DNA from: Lelliottia nimipressuralis
GTDB taxonomy: Bacteria > Pseudomonadota > Gammaproteobacteria > Enterobacterales > Enterobacteriaceae
Length of the DNA: 64,000 nucleotides
Reading direction: 5' to 3'
Assembly: GCF_004402045.1 (NCBI RefSeq)
Contig: NZ_SOMG01000030.1
Coordinates: forward strand, 744,001-808,000
A program made the position numbers and the translations under genes. This document shows, one piece after another, positions 1 through 7,472 of the stretch (position 1 is the stretch's first letter; the number at the start of each line of letters is the position of its first letter). The notes under the pieces are model-generated. The model was not told the DNA's origin. It searched no databases and saw nothing but the letters and a program-made list of their open reading frames with translations.

Positions 1-234
1 GACATCGGCAGCGCTATTCTGATGGCCGCCACGCTGGGGTTTATTGGCCTGGGCGCGCAGCAGCCCACCGCCGAATGGGGCGCAATGGTGGCCGTTGGCC
101 GTAACTACGTCCTGGATCAGTGGTGGTACTGTGCCTTTCCCGGTGCGGCGATTTTGATTACCGCCGTCGGCTTTAACCTGTTTGGCGATGGCATCCGCGA
201 TCTGCTGGACCCGAAATCGGGAGGAAAACAGTGA
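1..234 (+). CDS. ddpC: Dipeptide ABC transporter permease, DdpC-like (3' end only)
   Basis: C-terminal 77 residues of an inner-membrane permease of the DppC/OppC class; the gene is open at the window's left edge and ends at a TGA at 232-234. The visible part has the typical end of these permeases: a G-L-G-A-Q-Q-P-T-A-E-W-G segment, the last transmembrane helix and a short basic tail (LLDP). The two ATPase genes follow without a gap and osmC lies just beyond, the order ddpC-ddpD-ddpF-osmC known from E. coli. That synteny, more than the sequence alone, supports assignment to the D-Ala-D-Ala dipeptide importer. Another dipeptide permease of the same family cannot be excluded from this fragment. 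Confidence 0.8.
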   Translation, partial: DIGSAILMAATLGFIGLGAQQPTAEWGAMVAVGRNYVLDQWWYCAFPGAAILITAVGFNLFGDGIRDLLDPKSGGKQ

Positions 235-1220
235 TGACCGAACCGGTATTACGCATTGAAGACCTGCACCTGAGCTTCCCGGTGTTTCGCGGGGAGGTCC
301 ACGCGCTGAACCACGTCTCGCTGGAGATTGAAAGGGGCGAAATTGTCGGCGTAGTGGGCGAATCGGGATCGGGTAAATCCGTAACCGCCATGCTCGCCAT
401 GCGGCTGCTGCCGGAAGGGAGCTACCGCATTCATCATGGTCAGGTGAAATTACTCGGCGAAAATGTCCTGACAGCCTCCGAGAAACAGCTTCGCCAGTGG
501 CGCGGTGCCAGAGTGGCGATGATTTTTCAGGAGCCCATGACCGCACTCAACCCAACGCGGCGGATTGGCAAACAGATGGTGGAGGTGATCCGCCAGCATC
601 AGCCACTTTCGCGGCGTGAGGCGCAGCAAAAGGCGATAACTCTGCTGGAAGAGATGCAAATTCCGGACGCGAAACAGGTCATGGAGCGTTATCCCTTTGA
701 ACTGTCCGGCGGGATGCGCCAGCGGGTGATGATCGCCCTTGCCTTCTCCTGCGAGCCAGAGCTGATCATCGCCGACGAACCGACCACCGCACTGGATGTC
801 ACCGTCCAGCTGCAGGTCTTGCGGCTGCTGAAGCATAAGGCGCGGGCCAGCGGCACCTCGGTGCTGTTTATCAGCCATGATATGGCCGTGGTGTCGCAGC
901 TTTGCGACAGAATGTATGTGATGTATGCGGGCAGCGTGATCGAAAGCGGTACCACGCAGACGCTGATCCACCGCCCTGTGCATCCCTACTCCATTGGCCT
1001 GCTGCAGTGCGCACCCGAAAACGGCCAGCCGCGCGATCTGCTTCCCGCCATCCCCGGCACGGTGCCCAACCTCAGCCAGCTTCCGCAGGGGTGCGCTTTT
1101 CGCGAGCGCTGCTTTGCCGCCGGGGCGAAATGCAGCGAAACGCCGCGCTTACAGCCCAATGGTGCAGAAGGCCAACAGGCTGCCTGCTGGTATCCGCAAC
1201 GGGAGAAACACCATGTCTGA
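234..1220 (+). CDS. ddpD: Dipeptide ABC transporter ATP-binding protein DdpD
   Basis: First ATPase of the ddp importer, 328 residues, which would power D,D-dipeptide uptake with DdpF and the DdpB/DdpC permeases. Visible motifs are Walker A GESGSGKS (about 42-49), Q-loop FQEP, signature LSGGMRQR, Walker B LIIADEP and the H-loop SHD, followed by the C-terminal oligopeptide-transporter extension (HPYSIGLL, then CAFRERC). I place the start at the ATG overlapping the ddpC stop (TGATG), behind a GAGGAAAA Shine-Dalgarno; a GTG three bases upstream is also possible. The 3' end overlaps ddpF by 8 bases, so the genes are translationally coupled. Family assignment is firm; the dipeptide specificity rests on synteny. 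Confidence 0.88.
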   Translation: MTEPVLRIEDLHLSFPVFRGEVHALNHVSLEIERGEIVGVVGESGSGKSVTAMLAMRLLPEGSYRIHHGQVKLLGENVLTASEKQLRQWRGARVAMIFQEPMTALNPTRRIGKQMVEVIRQHQPLSRREAQQKAITLLEEMQIPDAKQVMERYPFELSGGMRQRVMIALAFSCEPELIIADEPTTALDVTVQLQVLRLLKHKARASGTSVLFISHDMAVVSQLCDRMYVMYAGSVIESGTTQTLIHRPVHPYSIGLLQCAPENGQPRDLLPAIPGTVPNLSQLPQGCAFRERCFAAGAKCSETPRLQPNGAEGQQAACWYPQREKHHV

Positions 1221-2142
1221 CGTACTGCTGGAACTGGATAGCGTGCACGTGAACTTTGCGGCGCGCAAAAACTGGCTGGGACGCGTAACGGAGCAGGTCC
1301 ATGCCCTCAACGGGCTCGACCTTGAGATCCGTCGGGGGGAAACGCTCGGCATTGTCGGGGAATCCGGCTGCGGGAAAAGCACGCTGGCCCAGCTGCTGAT
1401 GGGCATGCTTAAGCCCAGCACCGGCGCATGCCAGCGGGCGCACCACGCGGGCGGCATGCAGATGGTATTTCAGGATCCGCTCTCCTCTCTCGACCCGCGC
1501 CTGCCGGTCTGGCGCATCATCACTGAGCCGGTATGGGTGCAAAAACGCAGCAGCGAGCGGGAACGCCGCCAGCTGGCAGAAAACCTGGCGCTGCAGGTTG
1601 GCATTCGCCCGGAATATCTCGACCGGCTTCCGCACGCCTTCTCCGGCGGGCAGCGCCAGCGCATCGCCATTGCCCGGGCGCTCTCGTCCGATCCCGATAT
1701 CATCGTGCTCGATGAACCCACTAGCGCGCTGGATATCTCCGTGCAGGCGCAAATCCTCAACCTGCTGGTGACGCTACAGCAGCAGCGTAATCTGACCTAC
1801 GTGTTAATTTCGCATAACGTCTCGGTGGTCAGACACATGAGCGACCGCGTGGCGGTGATGTACCTTGGGCAGATTGTGGAGCTGGGCAGCGCCGCGCAGG
1901 TGCTTGGGGAGGCACGCCATCCCTATACCCGCCTGTTACTCGATTCGGTTCCCCGCACCGGAGAACCGCTGGATGAAAAACTGGCCTTACGCAAAACGGA
2001 TCTTCCCGGCAACCGACATCTGCCCGAAGGCTGTTTTTTCCGTGACCGTTGCCCGATGGCAACGCAGGGATGTGAACGCCCGCAGCCGCTACAGCCCTCA
2101 TCCGGGGGCCGTAGCGTGCGCTGCTGGCGCAATGTGGATTAA
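1213..2142 (+). CDS. ddpF: Dipeptide ABC transporter ATP-binding protein DdpF
   Basis: Second ATPase of the ddp importer, 309 residues, essentially the E. coli DdpF length. It has Walker A GESGCGKS, signature FSGGQRQR, Walker B IIVLDEP, the switch histidine in ISHN, and the C-terminal oligopeptide extension with HPYTRLLLDS and CFFRDRC. The start is the ATG at 1213, overlapping the end of ddpD by 8 bases. A longer reading frame from 994 lies wholly inside ddpD and is rejected. It is the last gene of the operon: a 10-bp stem begins at the stop codon and the next gene is convergent. Confidence 0.9.
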   Translation: MSDVLLELDSVHVNFAARKNWLGRVTEQVHALNGLDLEIRRGETLGIVGESGCGKSTLAQLLMGMLKPSTGACQRAHHAGGMQMVFQDPLSSLDPRLPVWRIITEPVWVQKRSSERERRQLAENLALQVGIRPEYLDRLPHAFSGGQRQRIAIARALSSDPDIIVLDEPTSALDISVQAQILNLLVTLQQQRNLTYVLISHNVSVVRHMSDRVAVMYLGQIVELGSAAQVLGEARHPYTRLLLDSVPRTGEPLDEKLALRKTDLPGNRHLPEGCFFRDRCPMATQGCERPQPLQPSSGGRSVRCWRNVD

Positions 2143-2166
2143 TTGCCGCGTGGCGCGGCAATTTTA
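2141..2166. terminator. Shared terminator between ddpF and the convergent AA10-like gene
   Basis: Perfect 10-bp stem AATTGCCGCG / CGCGGCAATT around a TGG loop (2141-2163), then TTTA. It overlaps the stop codons of both convergent genes and has A/T tracts on both sides, so it can serve both directions. Confidence 0.7.
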
Positions 2167-2898
2167 CCCGGCTGTATTTTTCAGGATCACATCACTGCAA
2201 CTGAAGAAGGTCTCGCGGGCGGGATCTTCATGACGTGCCCAGGCAATATATATGATGGCTTTCTTGCCGGTGGTATAACCTTCCGGTAGTTTGACATCCA
2301 GTTTGTAATGTCCTTTATCAGGGTCAGTTTCATCCGGAATAGCTGTAGATTTCACATCAGGAGATTCCAGTAAATCTGACCATTTTAACTTGCTGGTGGT
2401 GGGGTCAAAATCAGGTTTACTTATATACACAGTAAACACACTCGGGTCGTGCATCTTGCTTGCTATATAATCCAGCACGACGTGACCATTTTTTACATCC
2501 AGTTCAGTTGTGTACCAATCCGCACTGGGCAGATTAATGCTTTTATAATCCTCAATGCCCGCAGAACATAATTGCTCGTCTGGCACCTTCGTTTTCCATT
2601 GATCTTTAGGGGCATTTTGAGAGTAAGCATTCCAGTTATTAAACAACCGCTCTCTTTGCCAGTTCTCATTGCCTGCGGCCTCATATGCCGCCTTGCAGGC
2701 CGCATTTTTAATACCCCCACTACCACCACCGAAATCTTTTTGATTATAACAATAATACTGACGAGAAGGTGGCACGTTTGATGTGCCATGCCTTGGTGCA
2801 GGGACTGCCTCAACTTTTTTTGCAGCTTCAGCCATGGAAAGTGAACTAAAACCAGAAAACATCATAATACAGCCAATAGTCAGAGCTGAATATTTCAT
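2164..2898 (-). CDS. Secreted AA10-type (LPMO / chitin-binding) protein
   Basis: A 244-residue exported protein resembling auxiliary-activity family 10 lytic polysaccharide monooxygenases (CBP21/GbpA class), copper enzymes that cleave chitin or cellulose oxidatively. The match includes H-G at residues 37-38 followed by P-x-S-R and a cysteine, a second candidate copper histidine at 150 (KMH) before YISKPDFDP, WSDL near 173, and a C-terminal IAWARHEDP...FFSCSDV block. I start at the ATG at 2898 because an AAGGTGG Shine-Dalgarno precedes it and a signal peptide follows at once; 24 upstream codons in frame are rejected. An A-E-A site near residue 25 would leave 11 residues before His37, which is unusual because this family needs the histidine at the mature N-terminus. 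The gene and its upstream DNA are much more AT-rich than the neighbours, which suggests acquisition. Confidence 0.75.
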   Translation of the reverse strand: MKYSALTIGCIMMFSGFSSLSMAEAAKKVEAVPAPRHGTSNVPPSRQYYCYNQKDFGGGSGGIKNAACKAAYEAAGNENWQRERLFNNWNAYSQNAPKDQWKTKVPDEQLCSAGIEDYKSINLPSADWYTTELDVKNGHVVLDYIASKMHDPSVFTVYISKPDFDPTTSKLKWSDLLESPDVKSTAIPDETDPDKGHYKLDVKLPEGYTTGKKAIIYIAWARHEDPARETFFSCSDVILKNTAG

Positions 2899-3204
2899 AA
2901 CATCCACCTTGTAGTAAATTGATGTATTAACAACTGCGCTATCAGTATAGACAGAAGAATCAATATACAACCAAAAATAAAAAACAACGCCTCTTTGTAA
3001 ATTTATTACCCACTATAATTAAGGGGGTGGATATCATATATTATATATAACCACCAGCGTTCAGGCCCTGGTATTTATATTGTTTAAATAAATATAATAG
3101 ATAAATTATTTAATTATGAAATAATATCGAAATAAATTAATTTATATCGGCATACTCGATGCAATGGAAATACAGTGAATGGTTTTTTACCGCATGGAAG
3201 GAAT
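2899..3204. other. AT-rich intergenic region
   Basis: About 300 bases without a credible gene, with long A/T runs especially from 2950 to 3180. It must hold the promoter of the AA10-like gene, but no single promoter stands out because near-matches to a -10 box are everywhere. The composition contrasts with the GC-rich flanks and resembles horizontally acquired, H-NS-bound DNA (inference). Confidence 0.5.
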
Positions 3205-3224
3205 AGCCGGGCCTTGACCCGGCT
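3205..3224 (-). terminator. Hairpin after osmC
   Basis: Inverted repeat AGCCGGG / CCCGGCT just past the osmC stop codon in its direction of transcription. A clear T-run is missing on the minus strand, so termination is probable but not certain. Confidence 0.45.
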
Positions 3225-3229
3225 CTGGC

Positions 3230-3658
3230 TTAGTTGAATTTATAGTCCAGCGTAATCTCGGCTTTCAGGAGCTGCGAAACCGGGCAGCCCGCTTTCGCTT
3301 TCTGAATAATGCCATCAAACTGCTGCGGCGCGATGCCCGGAACGGTCACCTTACTATTCAGGGCAACCTTAGTGATGGCAAAGCCGCCGTCGGTTTTATC
3401 CAGCGAGACGTCCGCCGTGGTATCAATGGAGTCGGCGGTATAACCCGCTTCGCCAAGCATCAGCGACAGCGCCATTGAAAAGCAGGCCGCATGTGCTGCG
3501 CCAATCAGCTCTTCGGGGTTAGTCCCCTTTTCACCCTCAAAGCGGGTATTGAAACCATAAGGCTGTTGATTGAGAACGCCGCTCTCGGTGGATACCGTTC
3601 CTTTTCCGCGCTTAATGTCGCCAGACCAGTGTGCCGAACCGTGCTTATGAATAGTCAT
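3230..3658 (-). CDS. osmC: Peroxiredoxin OsmC
   Basis: Osmotically inducible organic-hydroperoxide peroxidase, 142 residues, the expected OsmC length. It acts in the cytoplasm as a dimer on organic peroxides with a pair of redox cysteines. The two family cysteines are visible: one in the helix AAHAACFSMALS and one in KAGCPVSQLL. The N-terminus (MTIHKHGSAHWSGD) is typical. The start has an AAGGAGAG Shine-Dalgarno and is divergent from the gene at 3775. Its place between ddpF and bdm/sra/maeA matches E. coli, although accessory genes have been inserted between osmC and bdm here. Confidence 0.95.
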   Translation of the reverse strand: MTIHKHGSAHWSGDIKRGKGTVSTESGVLNQQPYGFNTRFEGEKGTNPEELIGAAHAACFSMALSLMLGEAGYTADSIDTTADVSLDKTDGGFAITKVALNSKVTVPGIAPQQFDGIIQKAKAGCPVSQLLKAEITLDYKFN

Positions 3659-3774
3659 TCTTGCTCTCCTTTTGGCTTACAAAGGGTTAAGTATAGACTA
3701 CGCATCTGACCCACCCTGGAACACAGAAAATTCCAGGTCTTTCACCTGCTGTACCGACAAAAAAGGATAATAAT

Positions 3775-4734
3775 ATGACGCTAAAAATCAGGATGGCCGT
3801 TGCGGTAACCACACTGGCTCTATCGCTGTCTTCACTGGCGAAAACGCCGGAAAACTTTATCTATACCAGCTCCGGCGATCTCGATGCGGCGTTTCCGCTT
3901 GTTGCGCGAAGCGACATCGGCGGCGTGCAGATCGTTTACAACTGGCGCTTGCTTGAACCCGAGAAGAACAAGTATGACTTCTCGCGCATTGAGCAGGATC
4001 TGGCGCGTCTTAAGACTGCCAGGAAAAAGCTCTTCATCCAGATTCAGGATCGTTTCTTTGAGCCTAATGCCCGCTACGTGCCGGATTATTTGATGCACGA
4101 TAAGCAATATGGTGGCGGGATTGCACCGCAGTTCGATAACCCCGGCGAAGGAAAGCCAGTCGGTTCAGGATGGGTGGCGCGTCAGTGGGATCCTGCCGTG
4201 CGCCAGCGCTACCAGGCACTGCTGACCGCTCTTGCGAAACGCTTTGATGGTGAGGTATATGGGGTAAACCTGCCTGAAACCGCCATTGATATCGACGAAA
4301 AAAATCCGCCCGCGGGGTTTACCTGCGACAGCTATTTCGCGGGTGAAATGGAAAACCTGGCCTTTGCGCGTAAGGCTTTCCAGAAATCACATGTGGTGCA
4401 ATACGTGAACTTCTGGCCGTGCGAATGGGATAATGACCACAACTACATGGGGCGTCTTTTTGCCTGGGCCAGCGCCAACAACGTCGGCCTGGGTGGGCCG
4501 GACATTGTTCCCAACCGCAAGGCACACATGAAGAATGCCTATCCCTTCTTCAATAAAAATAAGCAGACGCTGCCGCTCATCGCGATGGCGGTTCAGGAAC
4601 CGACCCTGACCTATAAGAATCCTCAGACCGGTAAGCCCTTCACCAAAGCTGAGTTTGATCGGTTCGCTGAAAACTATCTCGGAGCCGATATTATTTTCTG
4701 GAGCACGGCCTCTCCCTGGCTAAAGGCAAAGTAA
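3775..4734 (+). CDS. Secreted TIM-barrel glycoside hydrolase-like protein
   Basis: A 319-residue protein with a signal peptide (hydrophobic 7-20, probable cleavage after SLA at 20-22). The body resembles a (beta/alpha)8 glycosidase of the clan GH-A type: G-V-Q-I-V-Y-N-W-R near 50-58, then E168 in NLPETAID after a beta-strand-like segment (candidate acid/base), and E275 in AVQEPT near the end (candidate nucleophile). The two glutamates lie about 107 residues apart, as in GH-A enzymes. I cannot name a specific family or substrate. It is a single gene, divergent from osmC and convergent with a LysR gene 19 bases away. It shows no obvious link to its neighbours other than that the AA10-like protein is also a candidate polysaccharide-active secreted protein. 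Confidence 0.6.
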   Translation: MTLKIRMAVAVTTLALSLSSLAKTPENFIYTSSGDLDAAFPLVARSDIGGVQIVYNWRLLEPEKNKYDFSRIEQDLARLKTARKKLFIQIQDRFFEPNARYVPDYLMHDKQYGGGIAPQFDNPGEGKPVGSGWVARQWDPAVRQRYQALLTALAKRFDGEVYGVNLPETAIDIDEKNPPAGFTCDSYFAGEMENLAFARKAFQKSHVVQYVNFWPCEWDNDHNYMGRLFAWASANNVGLGGPDIVPNRKAHMKNAYPFFNKNKQTLPLIAMAVQEPTLTYKNPQTGKPFTKAEFDRFAENYLGADIIFWSTASPWLKAK

Positions 4735-4753
4735 GCGACGGTGAACGCCGCGC

Positions 4754-5629
4754 TCATGCCAGGTGCCGGGCCAGTTCGTCAAGGAACACCCGCAGCGCGG
4801 CAGGTTGATATTCCCGGGACTGATAAATGCCATGGATGGCAAGCGGTTTCGGTTCCAGCGCCTCCAGTACCGGCACCAGCAACCCCTGCTCCAGCGCGGC
4901 ACGCGCTTCGCGCTCTGGCAGCATAGCGATACCGCAGTGCTTAATCGCCGCGTCCATCAACAGCGAAGAGATGCTGGCGCTCAGGTTGCCGCTGACGGCC
5001 ACGCTCAGGCTTTCCCCTTCCGGCGTCAGGAAGTGCCAGGACTGTCCGGCGAAAAAGCTGTAGTGCAGGCAGTTATGCAGCGCTAATTCTTCAGGGCTGG
5101 CGGGCGTGCCGCGCTGTGCCAGATAGTCCGGCGAAGCGCAGAGCACCGAGCGACATTCCCCCAGCCGGCGGGCAATCATCCCGGGCTCGGGGTTGTCGGT
5201 AATGCGCACGGCAACATCAATACGCTCACCCACCAGGCTCACCGGGTGGTTGTTCACGTCAAGCTCAACGCGCAGCTGCGGGTAGCGCGCGAGCAGGCCG
5301 GGCAGGACCGGCGCAATCAGGTGCATGGCGGTAAAGTGCGCGCAGGCCACCCGCAGGGTGCCTGACGGAAGATCTTTCTCCGACTGGCCTTCAATTTCCT
5401 GCGAGATCTGCGAGAGCGTCCGCGTTTTTTGCAGCACCTTTTCTCCTGCCGCGGTCAGCGTCAGCTTGCGCGTGGAGCGGTTTACCAGCCGTGTTCCCGC
5501 CCACTTCTCCATTTGTTCAAGGTAGCGGCTTACCATCGGTCGGGAGATACCCAGCGCGCGGGCCGCCGCACTCAAACTTCCCAGCTCGCATATCCGGTTG
5601 TAGACCTGAGCGGCAATAACGCGATCCAT
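4754..5629 (-). CDS. LysR-family transcriptional regulator
   Basis: LysR-type regulator of 291 residues: N-terminal winged helix-turn-helix (about 5-60, with LGSLSAAARALGISRPMVSR as recognition region) and a C-terminal effector domain of the periplasmic-binding-protein fold. The start is the ATG at 5629, preceded by GGAG at good spacing and matching the usual LysR N-terminus; an upstream in-frame start at 5716 would run into the divergent promoter. It is transcribed away from the metallo-beta-lactamase-fold gene at 5740, 110 bases distant, the classic arrangement for a LysR protein controlling its divergent neighbour. The target and inducer are inferred or unknown. Confidence 0.85.
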   Translation of the reverse strand: MDRVIAAQVYNRICELGSLSAAARALGISRPMVSRYLEQMEKWAGTRLVNRSTRKLTLTAAGEKVLQKTRTLSQISQEIEGQSEKDLPSGTLRVACAHFTAMHLIAPVLPGLLARYPQLRVELDVNNHPVSLVGERIDVAVRITDNPEPGMIARRLGECRSVLCASPDYLAQRGTPASPEELALHNCLHYSFFAGQSWHFLTPEGESLSVAVSGNLSASISSLLMDAAIKHCGIAMLPEREARAALEQGLLVPVLEALEPKPLAIHGIYQSREYQPAALRVFLDELARHLA

Positions 5630-5739
5630 ATAAGCTCCATTTGCTCGATTTATGAAACTAAGCATGTCTTGTTTCAGGAATTCTGGCAAATGCGAATATC
5701 CGTACAATAGAGACATTCCTGAACAACAGAGACAACAGC

Positions 5740-6591
5740 ATGAAACTCACTCACTTTGCCTTACTTTCCACCCTTATCACTCCGGCCGTGTTTGCCGCAC
5801 CGTTGAACGTTGATACCTACAACCCGCAGGAAAAAGGCATTTTCGCGGTCTCCTCCACGCTGGTTTCCGGCCCGAAAGAAGCGGTGCTGTTCGACGCGCA
5901 GTTCAGCGTGAAGGATGGCAAAGCGCTGGTAGAGAAAATTCGCCGCAGCGGTAAAACCCTGAATAAGATTGTGATCACCTCCGGCGATCCTGATTTCTAT
6001 TTTGGCCTGCAGCCGCTGGTCAAAGCCTTCCCGAATGCCAAAGTGGTGGCCACGCAGCACGTGGTTGACCACATCAAGGCCACCAAAGACGCCAAGCTTG
6101 CCTTCTGGGGCCCGCAGATGAAAGACGGCGCACCAACGGAGCTGATTGTCCCGCAGGTGATTGCCTCCACCACGTTTATGGTTGATGGGGAAAAAATCGA
6201 TATCGAACAGCCAGACAGCTACGCGGCCTATGTGTGGATCCCGTCTGCGAAAACGATCCTCGGCGGCACCGGTGTAGCATGGGGGATTCACGTCTGGACG
6301 GCAGACACCCAGACCCCGGAAAGCCGTAAGCAGTGGCAGGAAACCCTTGTGAAGATGGCTGCGCACAAACCAGAACGCGTGATCCCTGGCCACTATCTGG
6401 GCACCCCGCCGGCGGGCGCTGGCGCGATTGATTTTACCCGCGACTATCTGCAGCGCTTTGAAAAAGCCTTAGCCGCACATAAAGATTCTGCAGGCATCAT
6501 CAGCACCCTGAAAAAACAGTATCCCGGCCTGGCGGAAGAGAGCTCGCTGGAATTAAGCGCCAAAGTCAATACCGGCGAAATGAAGTGGTAA
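5740..6591 (+). CDS. Exported MBL-fold protein with degenerate zinc motif
   Basis: A 283-residue protein with a signal peptide (cleavage near VFAA, residue 20) and a metallo-beta-lactamase fold: L-F-D-A strand near 50-53, IVITSGDPDFYFG near 78-89, ILGGTGVAWG, and RVIPGHYLG near the C-terminal part. In active family members the 80-86 stretch reads T-H-x-H-x-D-H; here it is T-S-G-D-P-D-F, so three of the histidines are replaced while the aspartate remains. The later histidine in PGH is kept. Either the protein binds metal differently, or it is a non-hydrolytic relative. It is divergent from a LysR gene that probably controls it, and ends in an 11-bp stem. Confidence 0.75.
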   Translation: MKLTHFALLSTLITPAVFAAPLNVDTYNPQEKGIFAVSSTLVSGPKEAVLFDAQFSVKDGKALVEKIRRSGKTLNKIVITSGDPDFYFGLQPLVKAFPNAKVVATQHVVDHIKATKDAKLAFWGPQMKDGAPTELIVPQVIASTTFMVDGEKIDIEQPDSYAAYVWIPSAKTILGGTGVAWGIHVWTADTQTPESRKQWQETLVKMAAHKPERVIPGHYLGTPPAGAGAIDFTRDYLQRFEKALAAHKDSAGIISTLKKQYPGLAEESSLELSAKVNTGEMKW

Positions 6592-6601
6592 TTTAAAATC
6601 T

Positions 6602-6632
6602 GCTCCTGCTATATATTCGTGATAGCAGGAGC
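6602..6632. terminator. Inverted repeat after the MBL-fold gene
   Basis: Perfect 11-bp stem GCTCCTGCTAT / ATAGCAGGAGC with a 9-base loop, starting 10 bases after the stop codon. No T-run follows on the plus strand, so it is either a weak terminator or an mRNA 3'-end stabiliser. Confidence 0.5.
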
Positions 6633-6720
6633 ATCCTCATAATATCCCCGCCGTTACCCTTCGATATAGCCACACCTTTTAAAAGCACATAAAAGCATGC
6701 ACTTATGTCATTTTTATTTC

Positions 6721-6734
6721 TAAGATGAATCTGA
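6721..6734 (+). promoter_or_regulatory. Candidate RcsB box upstream of bdm
   Basis: TAAGATGAATCTGA matches the RcsB-box type consensus at 13 of 14 positions by eye. bdm is known from E. coli to be activated by RcsB, which supports the call. It lies about 90 bases before the bdm start codon. Confidence 0.5.
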
Positions 6735-6823
6735 GCCACAACCGGGAAAATATTTGCCATTCTGTTTATGAATTAAATTTTTTGCGAGCCGTACCATTAA
6801 ACAGACAACGACACGGAGGCAGC

Positions 6824-7039
6824 ATGTTTACTTATTACCCGGCTAATACCGCAGCAGCACAACCTGAACTCGTTAACGCGATTGCGCAGGGTCTTCACGC
6901 CGAGCACGGTGCTGTGACTGAAGATGACATTTTGATGGAACTGACCAAATGGGTGGAATCCACAGATAATGACATCCTCAGTGACATCTACCAGCAGACC
7001 ATTAACTACGTCGTCAGCGGGCAAAACGCACCATTGTAA
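6824..7039 (+). CDS. bdm: Biofilm-dependent modulation protein Bdm
   Basis: A 71-residue protein, the E. coli Bdm length, starting at MFTYYPANTAAAQPEL. Bdm is an osmoresponsive, Rcs-controlled protein linked to flagellar and biofilm gene expression; its biochemical role is poorly known. The ATG at 6824 follows a CGGAGGC Shine-Dalgarno; an upstream in-frame ATG at 6725 would add 33 residues not found in Bdm and is rejected. The long untranslated leader fits E. coli bdm, whose mRNA is processed by RNase III (known of the family). It sits directly before sra, as in E. coli. Confidence 0.93.
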   Translation: MFTYYPANTAAAQPELVNAIAQGLHAEHGAVTEDDILMELTKWVESTDNDILSDIYQQTINYVVSGQNAPL

Positions 7040-7134
7040 AAACCTGCTAAGCTGGATCTGCAACCTAAGGGGTTACATTTCGTTTGCGTAAGCAAACTGG
7101 TCCTTAAAACTATCAACAGGATTGAGGAGTTAAC

Positions 7135-7272
7135 ATGAAATCGAACCGTCAGGCACGCCATATTCTGGGACTGAACTACAAGCTTTCTAATCAGCGCAAA
7201 GTGGTGATTGAAGGCGACCATGAAACGCAAGTCACTCACGCCACCGGCAGAAAACGCCACGCGGGCAAGTAA
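7135..7272 (+). CDS. sra: Stationary-phase ribosome-associated protein Sra
   Basis: A 45-residue, strongly basic protein, exactly the size of E. coli Sra (30S subunit protein S22), which joins ribosomes in stationary phase. The translation runs [20 protein letters not shown] and ends in TGRKRHAGK. The ATG follows GAGGAG at good spacing. The gene lies between bdm and maeA, as in E. coli, and is closed by a strong terminator. Confidence 0.95.
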   Translation: MKSNRQARHILGLNYKLSNQRKVVIEGDHETQVTHATGRKRHAGK

Positions 7273-7291
7273 GTTCCAGACTGAGATCCAG

Positions 7292-7325
7292 AACACCATC
7301 GGTAATCCCGATGGTGTTTTTGTTT
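7292..7325 (+). terminator. Intrinsic terminator of bdm-sra
   Basis: Perfect 11-bp stem AACACCATCGG / CCGATGGTGTT, loop TAATC, followed by TTTGTTT, 19 bases after the sra stop codon. Confidence 0.9.
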
Positions 7326-7355
7326 ATGTGTTGCGGTAATTAATATTTAGCTCCT

Positions 7356-7472
7356 TTATAATACCGCCTGACCGAACCCCATCGCACAGGCCAGAAAGAT
7401 GACAAACAGCAGTGCCAGGGACGGATCTTCATAAAAAGAGTGAGTGACATGGACAACAAACTGAAAAAACAT
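7356..7472 (-). CDS. Candidate 38-residue small membrane protein, antisense to the maeA 5' end
   Basis: Short open frame of 38 residues with ATG at 7472 preceded by AAGGA at four to five bases' spacing. The peptide begins [18 protein letters not shown] and continues as one uninterrupted hydrophobic helix ([20 protein letters not shown]), typical of single-pass small inner-membrane proteins. Its 5' end overlaps the first 24 bases of maeA on the opposite strand; the remainder is intergenic, so it is not merely a shadow of maeA. I do not recognise the sequence. It could still be chance; conservation would decide. Confidence 0.45.
   Translation of the reverse strand: MFFQFVVHVTHSFYEDPSLALLFVIFLACAMGFGQAVL

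Noticed and set aside
994-1212. N-terminal extension of ddpF by 73 codons
   Set aside because: It lies completely within ddpD; the ATG at 1213 gives the DdpF length and motif order.
5630-5716. 29-residue N-terminal extension of the LysR protein
   Set aside because: Not found in LysR proteins and would occupy the divergent promoter; the ATG at 5629 has a better ribosome site.
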